5,038 bases of DNA from Clostridia bacterium (GTDB taxonomy: Bacteria > Bacillota > Clostridia > Christensenellales > Aristaeellaceae). Position 1 is the stretch's first letter, and each line of letters starts with the position of its first letter. Shown here one piece after another: positions 1 through 5,038 of this stretch. Both the position numbers and the translations under genes were made by a program. The notes under the pieces were generated by a model that searched no databases, was not told where the DNA came from, and saw only the letters and a program-made list of their open reading frames with translations. The stretch is from positions 1 through 5,038 of the forward strand of contig JAUNBY010000245.1 of NCBI GenBank assembly GCA_030526935.1, written 5' to 3'.

Positions 1-1957
1 TCTCGACAGCGCCGCCACCCATGCTATACCTCTGACCGGCTACGGACTCAGGTACAAATACGGCCTTTTCAGGCAGACGTTTGAAAACGGCTATCAGAAA
101 GAAATCCCCGATGACTGGGGCGCCGACTTCGATCCCTGGTCGGTAAGGCGCGAGGAATTGGCGGTTCTGGTCAAAATGAAGGGACTCACGGTAAGAGCCG
201 TGCCATACGATATGCCGGTCATAGGCTATAAAAGCGACAACGTGGGAACTTTGCGGCTTTGGCAGACAGAAAGCCTTAACGAAGTCGATTTCAAAACATT
301 TAACGATCAAAAGTATTCAAGGGCTTGCGCGGAGAAAAACCGCGCGGAGGATATAGTTAAATTTTTGTACCCGAACGATACCCTAAAAGCCGGCAAGATG
401 ATGCGAGTAAAGCAGCAGTATGTGCTGTCGAGCGCCTCCGTGCAGGATATGTTGCGTTCGTATGAAAGCTTATACGGAAAGGATTATGGGAACTTTTCCC
501 GTATGTACGCAGTCCAATTAAATGATACGCATCCCGTCATGGCCATACCCGAGCTTATAAGGCTGCTTATGGAGCGCGGAGTGAAATTTGACGAGGCGTT
601 CGATATCGCCGTGAGAACCTTCTCGTATACAAATCACACGGTAATGCGCGAGGCTCTCGAGGTGTGGGGCGTGGACGTGCTTCAGTCGGTCGCTCCAATG
701 CTCATGCCGGTAATAAGGCTCATAGACGAGCGTCTGAAAAAAGAGCACCCTGAAATGTGCATCGTAGGTTTCGACGGGGTGCATATGGCAGACCTTGCGG
801 TATACGCGACACACGTGACGAACGGCGTAGCCCGCATACATACGCAGATTCTCAAGAGAAGCGTGTTCAGCCAATGGCACGATATATATCCCGACAGGTT
901 TGTAAACGTCACCAACGGCATCACGCAAAGGCGCTGGCTCGCCGTGTCAAACCCGGAACTGACGGCCTTTCTGTCCGCGAGGATAGGGGAGGGGTTCATA
1001 ACCCATCTCGAAAAGCTCGACGAGTTGAAGCCCCTTATCGACGACGATATGTGCCGGGAATTTATGGCGATTAAGGACGTTAAAAAGGCTCAACTGGCTA
1101 AAAGGATACTTGAGGTCGAGGGAGTCGAGGTGCCCGAGGGCTTTATATACGACGTGGAGATCAAGAGACTTCACGAGTATAAGAGGCAGCTTCTCAACAT
1201 ACTTTGTACGTGGGCGATATATAAGCGCCTCAAGTCGGGGGAAATAACTGATTTTAACCCCATGCTGTGTCTTTTCGGCGGCAAATCGGCTCCGGGATAT
1301 GAAAGGGCAAAGGCGATAATCTATCTGATAAACAGCCTTGCCGCCATAATAAACGCCGATAACGAGACAAACGACAGGCTCAGGGTCGTTTTCTGCCGCA
1401 ACTACAATTGCTCCTATGCCGAGAGCATCATCCCCGCCGCTGACATATCCGAGCAGATTTCAGCCGCCGGGACGGAGGCCAGCGGAACGGGCAATATGAA
1501 GCTTATGCTCAACGGCGCGGTGACGCTTGGCACCATGGACGGAGCCAATATCGAGATAGTTGAACGCGCGGGAGCCGACAACGCCTTTATATTCGGGGCT
1601 ACGGTCGAAGAACTGGAAAGCATGAAGGATGCGTACAGATCGAGGGATATATACGAAGCGGACGATATGGTGAGGAAAGCTGTAGACGTTTTGATAGACG
1701 GAACCGTCGCGGACGAGACGGGCGCTCTGAGGGAGCTTTACAATTCACTGCTGGACGGGGCGAGCTGGCATAAGCCGGATCACTATTTCGTACTAAAGGA
1801 CTTCAGAAGCTATTACGAGGCGAAGCTTAGGGCGAACAGGGCTTATTCGGACAGGATGGCTTTTGCGAGGATGGCGCTTAATAATATAGCGTCAGCAGGG
1901 TGCTTCTCATCGGATCGCGCTGTGAGAGAATACGCGCGTATCATTTGGGATATATAA
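1..1957 (+). CDS. glgP: Glycogen (alpha-glucan) phosphorylase, 5' end outside the window
   Basis: This enzyme uses phosphate to release glucose-1-phosphate from the non-reducing ends of glycogen or maltodextrins in the cytoplasm, with pyridoxal phosphate (PLP) as cofactor (GT35 family). The reading frame is open from base 2 and begins inside the conserved LDS..GYGLRY.YGLF block, so roughly the first 100-115 residues are missing; the TTG at 158 is internal and is not a start. In the 651 visible residues I see NDTHP (174-178), YTNHT with the active-site His at 212, NGVARIH, TNGIT.RRWL, KRLHEYKRQ with the phosphate-site Arg389 and Lys394, GGKSAPGY, and EASGTGNMK with the PLP lysine at 500 (codon 1499-1501). 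The Arg389-Lys500 spacing equals the spacing of Arg569-Lys680 in rabbit muscle phosphorylase. It ends with the family's usual SSDR..REYARIIW tail. The downstream gene follows after 18 bases with no terminator between them. A few usually conserved positions are changed (see findings). The family call is very secure; glycogen versus maltodextrin preference is not resolved. Confidence 0.96.
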   Translation, partial: LDSAATHAIPLTGYGLRYKYGLFRQTFENGYQKEIPDDWGADFDPWSVRREELAVLVKMKGLTVRAVPYDMPVIGYKSDNVGTLRLWQTESLNEVDFKTFNDQKYSRACAEKNRAEDIVKFLYPNDTLKAGKMMRVKQQYVLSSASVQDMLRSYESLYGKDYGNFSRMYAVQLNDTHPVMAIPELIRLLMERGVKFDEAFDIAVRTFSYTNHTVMREALEVWGVDVLQSVAPMLMPVIRLIDERLKKEHPEMCIVGFDGVHMADLAVYATHVTNGVARIHTQILKRSVFSQWHDIYPDRFVNVTNGITQRRWLAVSNPELTAFLSARIGEGFITHLEKLDELKPLIDDDMCREFMAIKDVKKAQLAKRILEVEGVEVPEGFIYDVEIKRLHEYKRQLLNILCTWAIYKRLKSGEITDFNPMLCLFGGKSAPGYERAKAIIYLINSLAAIINADNETNDRLRVVFCRNYNCSYAESIIPAADISEQISAAGTEASGTGNMKLMLNGAVTLGTMDGANIEIVERAGADNAFIFGATVEELESMKDAYRSRDIYEADDMVRKAVDVLIDGTVADETGALRELYNSLLDGASWHKPDHYFVLKDFRSYYEAKLRANRAYSDRMAFARMALNNIASAGCFSSDRAVREYARIIWDI

Positions 1958-1961
1958 TATC

Positions 1962-1967
1962 AGGAGG
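1962..1967 (+). promoter_or_regulatory. Strong ribosome binding site of the Ig-like protein gene
   Basis: A perfect AGGAGG lies 8 bases before the ATG at 1976 and just after the glgP stop codon at 1955-1957. It fixes the start of the next gene and supports translation of that gene from a shared glgP message, because no promoter is evident in the 18-base gap. Confidence 0.9.
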
Positions 1968-1975
1968 GACTTACA

Positions 1976-3235
1976 ATGACATTGTTAAGAAGAATCACTT
2001 CACTGGCTCTGGCGGCGGCGCTTATTATCTGCGTCGCGTGCCCGTGGGCGGCGGCTGAGACGGGCGCGTCGGTCGTCAAGGGCGATGAGATGACCATAGT
2101 CAATGCCAATGATGTGGATGAAGAGGATATATCGACGGGAGCCGAAAAAGCCATAGTGCGAATATTTGTAAGCGAATCATCGTCACAGGAGCTTCTGGAA
2201 ACGAACGCAGCCAGCATGCTGGTGGGCAATGTTATAACGTTTTATATATCCCGGGAAGTATCGGGTAATAAGAACAACGGTATTACGGCAATCGTATCCG
2301 ATCGTTCCGTCGTAAGCCTGACACAGGACACGCGGGAAGGCAGTCCTACAGAAGGCCAAATGACGGCGACCCCGCTCTCTGCGGGCACCTGTACGGTTAC
2401 ATTCAGAAACGTGCTGGACTCCGGAAAATATGGGAACGTAAGGCTTGTCCTGACATTCACGGTGAGCTATCTGCCCACCGAGAGCATAACCATCGAACCT
2501 GAAGAGCTGTCTCTAAAGGTAGGCGCGTCTCAAACGCTCGCGGCTGTGGTGCTTCCGTCCGCCGCCGACCAGAATGTTACCTGGTCAACCTCCGACAAGA
2601 AAATTGCGACCGTTGGTGCGAAGGGCGTGGTCAAGGGCATCTCCCGTGGAGAAGCTGTTATAACCTGCACGACGAGCGACGGTATTCAGGCGCAATGCGT
2701 AGTGACGGTACTTCCCAAGAAACCCGACCCGGAATCGATAGTTTTAAACCTTCAGCAGTTTAGCCTTTTAAAGGGCAAGACGAAAACGCTTACCGCCACG
2801 ATACTTCCATCGGATGCCAAGAAGGACGTCACATGGTCTACGTCCGACAAAACCGTCGCCAAGGTGAACAAAAAAGGCGTGGTTACGGGCGTCAATCCCG
2901 GAACCGCCACCATAACCTGTACGGCGGTTCAGGGAGGGTTGACCGTTACCAGCGAAGTCACCGTCATAGCGAGCTACGCCCCTGTCGAGAGCCTAACGCT
3001 CGATAGCGAAGCGATAACCATCCAAAAGGGAAGTAAGCAAAAGCTCACCGCCTCCGTCCTTCCCGCCGACGCGAATCAAAACGTCACATGGTCGACTTCA
3101 AACAAGAAGATCGCCAAGGTCAATTCAAACGGCATGGTGACGGGCGTGAAGGCCGGAACCGCCACCATAACCTGCAAAACCAAGCAGGGCGGAATCATAG
3201 CGACGTGTACGGTCACGGTGACGCCCAAGTCCTGA
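1976..3235 (+). CDS. Secreted protein with three tandem Big_2 Ig-like domains
   Basis: The 419-residue product is predicted to be exported and extracellular. Residues 1-27 form a signal peptide: two arginines (5-6), a hydrophobic core rich in Ala, Leu and Ile, and an Ala-Ala-Ala cleavage site before Glu28. A Cys at 22 lacks a good lipobox, so lipoprotein processing is less likely. Residues ~28-166 are not clearly assignable, although the stretch ending in SAGTCTVTF and FTVSYL resembles a divergent Ig-like fold. Three clear bacterial Ig-like group 2 repeats follow, at about 167-251, 252-335 and 336-417. Each has ES(I/L).L near its start, a TL.A..LP segment, VTWSTS(D/N)K in the middle, a GVV.G or GMV.G turn, and a final T(I)TC...VTV strand. 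There is no LPXTG motif, SLH domain or C-terminal membrane helix, so the means of retention is unknown. Big_2 domains are known from adhesins and cell-surface enzymes, usually as spacer or binding modules. No catalytic domain is present, so the exact role is unknown. The gene probably shares a transcript with glgP and ends at a strong terminator. Confidence 0.92.
   Translation: MTLLRRITSLALAAALIICVACPWAAAETGASVVKGDEMTIVNANDVDEEDISTGAEKAIVRIFVSESSSQELLETNAASMLVGNVITFYISREVSGNKNNGITAIVSDRSVVSLTQDTREGSPTEGQMTATPLSAGTCTVTFRNVLDSGKYGNVRLVLTFTVSYLPTESITIEPEELSLKVGASQTLAAVVLPSAADQNVTWSTSDKKIATVGAKGVVKGISRGEAVITCTTSDGIQAQCVVTVLPKKPDPESIVLNLQQFSLLKGKTKTLTATILPSDAKKDVTWSTSDKTVAKVNKKGVVTGVNPGTATITCTAVQGGLTVTSEVTVIASYAPVESLTLDSEAITIQKGSKQKLTASVLPADANQNVTWSTSNKKIAKVNSNGMVTGVKAGTATITCKTKQGGIIATCTVTVTPKS
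2474..3232 (+). repeat. Three tandem ~252-base Big_2-encoding units
   Basis: Units start near 2474, 2729 and 2981, giving lengths of about 255, 252 and 252 bases. They are diverged at DNA level but align throughout as protein, with the VTWSTS core in each. Units 2 and 3 are closest: they share an identical 22-base block (2898-2919 and 3153-3174) and an identical 13-base block (2826-2838 and 3081-3093), both offset by 255 bases. This is a coding repeat array that arose by duplication within the gene. Confidence 0.85.
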
Positions 3236-3250
3236 AACACATAATCGATC

Positions 3251-3283
3251 AAATGAGACTGCCGCGCGGCAGTCTCATTTTTT
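3251..3283 (+). terminator. Rho-independent terminator after the Ig-like gene
   Basis: A perfect 13-base-pair stem (3251-3263 pairing with 3268-3280) encloses a four-base GCGC loop and runs into six T residues (3278-3283). It begins 15 bases after the TGA stop. It should end the glgP/Ig-like transcript and separate it from the transporter gene. On the minus strand the tail is only TTT, so it is probably one-directional. Confidence 0.95.
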
Positions 3284-3284
3284 A

Positions 3285-3345
3285 GCCGCAATATTGTCAT
3301 AAATGTGACCGGTTCAGAAAAACAAAATGACAAATCACCCGCGGC
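3285..3345. other. Nested inverted repeats upstream of the transporter promoter
   Basis: An outer pair, GCCGC (3285-3289) and GCGGC (3341-3345), encloses an inner pair, TTGTCAT (3294-3300) and ATGACAA (3327-3333). At the centre is the palindrome ACCGGT (3308-3313) inside an imperfect dyad TGACCGGTTCA (3306-3316). The block fills the space between the terminator and the -35 box and contains no gene. It could be a regulator binding region; short repeats like these also arise by chance, so support is weak. Confidence 0.3.
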
Positions 3346-3347
3346 GG

Positions 3348-3376
3348 TTGACAAATAATCCCTCTCAAACTATTAT
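3348..3376 (+). promoter_or_regulatory. Sigma-A-type promoter of the transporter gene
   Basis: A perfect -35 box TTGACA (3348-3353) is followed after exactly 17 bases by TATTAT (3371-3376), which matches the -10 consensus at five of six positions. Transcription would begin near 3383, giving a leader of about 60 bases before the proposed start codon. The promoter lies just past the upstream terminator and points at the transporter, so the placement is sensible. An AT-rich inverted repeat (AATAAT 3354-3359, ATTATT 3372-3377) overlaps the spacer and the -10 box. Confidence 0.82.
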
Positions 3377-3388
3377 TAGATGTGCTCG

Positions 3389-3420
3389 TTGACAGGGCGC
3401 AACTTCGGTTGTGATATATA
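3389..3420 (+). promoter_or_regulatory. Second TTGACA box, possible weak tandem promoter
   Basis: A second perfect TTGACA occurs at 3389-3394, 41 bases after the first. At 17 bases spacing the -10 position reads TGATAT, a poor match; a better TATATA (3415-3420) is 20 bases away, longer than usual. It may be a weak second promoter or simply chance. Confidence 0.25.
3398..3413 (+). promoter_or_regulatory. C(UUCG)G tetraloop hairpin in the predicted mRNA leader
   Basis: CGCAAC (3398-3403) pairs with GTTGTG (3408-3413) around a TTCG loop, giving six pairs including one G-U. A C-G closing pair on a UUCG loop is a known exceptionally stable RNA tetraloop. It falls about 15 bases after the predicted transcription start and about 20 bases before the ribosome site. 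No T run follows, so it is not a terminator; stabilising the 5' end or shaping ribosome access are possible roles. Confidence 0.5.
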
Positions 3421-3433
3421 CGCGTGATGAATG

Positions 3434-3441
3434 AAGGTGAT
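3434..3441 (+). promoter_or_regulatory. Ribosome binding site supporting a TTG start for the transporter
   Basis: AAGGTGAT contains AGGTGAT, seven contiguous bases complementary to the usual 3' end of 16S rRNA. Its GG lies seven bases before the TTG at 3445. The competing in-frame starts GTG 3424 and ATG 3427 have no purine-rich site in front of them, so this element favours TTG. Confidence 0.6.
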
Positions 3442-3444
3442 AGC

Positions 3445-5038
3445 TTGCGCGCCGTTTCAAGGTGGATTATCACTCATCGAAAGACAATCGTGGCTTTTTA
3501 TATCGCGGCGATTATCGCGTCGGTTCTGGCTATGACTCAGGTAAAGACCAATTACGACCTCGTCGATTACCTGCCTGACGACGTATCGTCTACGGTGGGA
3601 CTTAACCTGATGGACGAGGAATTTGACTCAAAGCCCGCGAACCTTCGCATAATGCTCCCGGATGTAACGGTCGCCGAGGCTTTGGAGGCCAAGAAAAAGC
3701 TGGCTTCGATAAAGGGCGTCAAGGATGTTACGTGGCTTGACGATACGGTAGACGTAGTGCAGCCGCTCGAAATGATAGACGAGGACATAATAAACTCCTG
3801 TTATAAGGACGGCAACGCACTGATAACGGCGTATGTATCGCCTGAAGCGTCCAACAGCGTCGTAAGCGAAATACGAGCGCTTCTGGGCGACGACGCGGCT
3901 ATCGCCGGAGATCAGGCGCAGGCGGAGGAATCCAGACGCCGCACGAGCACGGACATAGCAAAGATGCTCGTAATAGCCGTACCCATAATATTCGTCATAC
4001 TGTTTCTGACGACGACATCCATAATCGAGCCGGTGCTGTTTCTCGCGTCGATAGGCGTTGCGATACTTCTCGGCAAGGGGACGGATCTCATATTTGGAGA
4101 AATCTCATTTGTAACCTCATCGTGTTCCGCGATACTTCAACTCGCGACCTCCATGGACTACGCCATATTTTTGATAGAAAGCTTTGAGAGCTATCGGGAA
4201 AAGGGATTGGCTGTCGAGGACGCCATGGTCGAGGCGATGAATCAGGCGTTCTCGTCGATATTCTCAAGCTCGCTTACCACGGTGTTCGGCTTTCTCGCGC
4301 TTACGATGATGCGCTTTGGCATTGGCTACGACTTGGGACTTGTGCTCGCCAAGAGCATAGTTATGAGCCTTTTCGCGATAATGACGCTGCTGCCCGTTCT
4401 GACGATCATGGCAAACGGCGTCATGGAAAGGACGAGGCATAAAAAGTGGGTATCATCCTTCAATGGTTTTGGACGCCTTAACGCACGGATATGCATACCA
4501 GTCTCGCTCGTCATAGGAACCGTCGTAGTAATGCCCAGCATACTCGCCTATATGAACAACGACTATATCTACGGCACGACGCAGATGATAGTCGATCCGT
4601 CCATACGCGTCGTTCAGGATCAGAACGCCATCGATGAATTATACGAAAAGTCCAATCAGATGGTTTTGATGGTTCCCTACGGTCAGCCCGCCCGCGAACA
4701 GGCGCTTATAGACGAACTCGACGACATGGATGATATAACCTCGATAACCGCCTACGCGACTATGGCCGATACAACCATACCGGTAGACTTCGTAGGACGC
4801 GAAAACCTCAAGCAGCTCATTGGCGAGAACTACAGCAGGATTATTATCTCGGCCGACATGGAGCTTGAGAGCGAGAAAGCGTTTAAATTCGTCGAGGACA
4901 TACGCACCGTCGCGGAGAAATATTACCCGAACGACGCCTACCTTACGGGCGGAACATCCAATATATACGATATGCGCGACGTCGTTATACAGGACGACGT
5001 TATAGTCAACCAGCTTTCGATGGCGGCTATAGGCATAG
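3445..5038 (+). CDS. MMPL/RND-family membrane transporter, 3' end outside the window
   Basis: This is a proton-driven RND-superfamily exporter of the MMPL type, located in the cytoplasmic membrane. From the TTG start, 531 residues are visible and no stop is reached. Helix 1 spans ~14-33 and is followed by NYDLVDYLP, typical of Gram-positive members. A large external loop (~34-173, with WLDD) follows, then helices 2-6 at about 174-191, 196-213, 222-246, 272-292 and 297-320. A cytoplasmic linker, helix 7 (~349-369) and a second external loop (~370-525) come next; the window ends as helix 8 begins (LSMAAIGI). Helix 4 carries SMDYAIFLI, whose Asp238-Tyr239 matches the Asp-Tyr proton-relay pair known in mycobacterial MmpL3. 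Related proteins are often around 700 residues, so perhaps a quarter is missing. The start is uncertain: ATG 3427 would add six residues, but only TTG has a good ribosome site. It has its own promoter. Lipids, peptides or drugs are all possible cargo; the sequence does not say which. Confidence 0.9.
   Translation, partial: MRAVSRWIITHRKTIVAFYIAAIIASVLAMTQVKTNYDLVDYLPDDVSSTVGLNLMDEEFDSKPANLRIMLPDVTVAEALEAKKKLASIKGVKDVTWLDDTVDVVQPLEMIDEDIINSCYKDGNALITAYVSPEASNSVVSEIRALLGDDAAIAGDQAQAEESRRRTSTDIAKMLVIAVPIIFVILFLTTTSIIEPVLFLASIGVAILLGKGTDLIFGEISFVTSSCSAILQLATSMDYAIFLIESFESYREKGLAVEDAMVEAMNQAFSSIFSSSLTTVFGFLALTMMRFGIGYDLGLVLAKSIVMSLFAIMTLLPVLTIMANGVMERTRHKKWVSSFNGFGRLNARICIPVSLVIGTVVVMPSILAYMNNDYIYGTTQMIVDPSIRVVQDQNAIDELYEKSNQMVLMVPYGQPAREQALIDELDDMDDITSITAYATMADTTIPVDFVGRENLKQLIGENYSRIIISADMELESEKAFKFVEDIRTVAEKYYPNDAYLTGGTSNIYDMRDVVIQDDVIVNQLSMAAIGI

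Noticed and set aside
158..160. TTG at 158 as the start of the phosphorylase
   Set aside because: The frame stays open to the window edge, and the translated upstream residues match conserved phosphorylase sequence.
518..1174. Open frames on the minus strand (518-928, 682-999, 947-1174) and an extra + frame at 757-1074 inside glgP
   Set aside because: They lie entirely within the strongly conserved phosphorylase frame, overlap one another, and encode low-complexity products without recognisable domains or ribosome sites.
2032..2041. Cys22 of the Ig-like protein as a lipoprotein attachment site
   Set aside because: The preceding residues are Cys-Val-Ala and the next is Pro, a poor lipobox; the Ala-Ala-Ala site a few residues later fits ordinary signal peptidase better.
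1414..2460. Minus-strand open frames at 1414-1623, 1960-2229 and 2242-2460
   Set aside because: They are shadows of the phosphorylase and Ig-like coding frames, with serine/alanine-rich composition from reverse reading and no independent start signals.
3076..3354. Overlapping small frames at 3076-3354 (minus) and 3088-3285 (plus)
   Set aside because: Both run through the last Ig repeat and across the clear transcription terminator, and neither has a plausible ribosome site.
3431..3535. Short out-of-frame ATG reading frame at the start of the transporter, considered as a leader peptide
   Set aside because: It has no ribosome site, overlaps the transporter frame, and its codons look like a frame shadow.
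3567..5005. Small frames at 3567-3788 and 4326-4541 (minus) and 4820-5005 (plus)
   Set aside because: They sit inside the transporter coding sequence, whose translation shows the expected helices and motifs throughout, so these are shadows.

Overview
The window looks like chromosomal DNA of a low-to-moderate-GC Gram-positive bacterium, most likely a Clostridia-type member of the Bacillota. The evidence is: strong AGGAGG-type ribosome sites, a sigma-A-type promoter, a classic U-tailed intrinsic terminator, a secreted protein with bacterial Ig-like group 2 repeats, an MMPL/RND transporter with the short N-terminus common in Gram-positives, and a clostridial-looking glycogen phosphorylase. All three genes favour ATA for isoleucine and AGG for arginine, which suggests one shared genomic background and no recent import of any single gene. 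The taxonomic call is inference from these traits.

Layout: all genes are on the + strand. Positions 1-1957 hold the C-terminal ~651 residues of glycogen phosphorylase (glgP); its start lies upstream of the window. Eighteen bases later, behind a strong Shine-Dalgarno, comes a 419-residue exported protein (1976-3235) with three tandem Ig-like (Big_2) repeats and no visible membrane or wall anchor. A strong hairpin terminator (3251-3283) closes this transcription unit. A short control region (3284-3444) carries inverted repeats, a near-consensus promoter (TTGACA, 17 bp, TATTAT), a second TTGACA box and a C(UUCG)G hairpin in the predicted mRNA leader. From 3445 to the window end runs an MMPL-family transporter that is cut off at about the eighth membrane helix.

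Function: the phosphorylase releases glucose-1-phosphate from stored glycogen in the cytoplasm. The Ig-like protein probably acts outside the cell, and its short gap to glgP suggests cotranscription without proving a functional link. The transporter is a separate unit with its own promoter, and its substrate cannot be read from the sequence. I see no mobile element, tRNA, rRNA or CRISPR array. The window is mostly ordinary core and surface-protein content. The parts most worth a second look are the transporter control region and some unusual substitutions in the phosphorylase.
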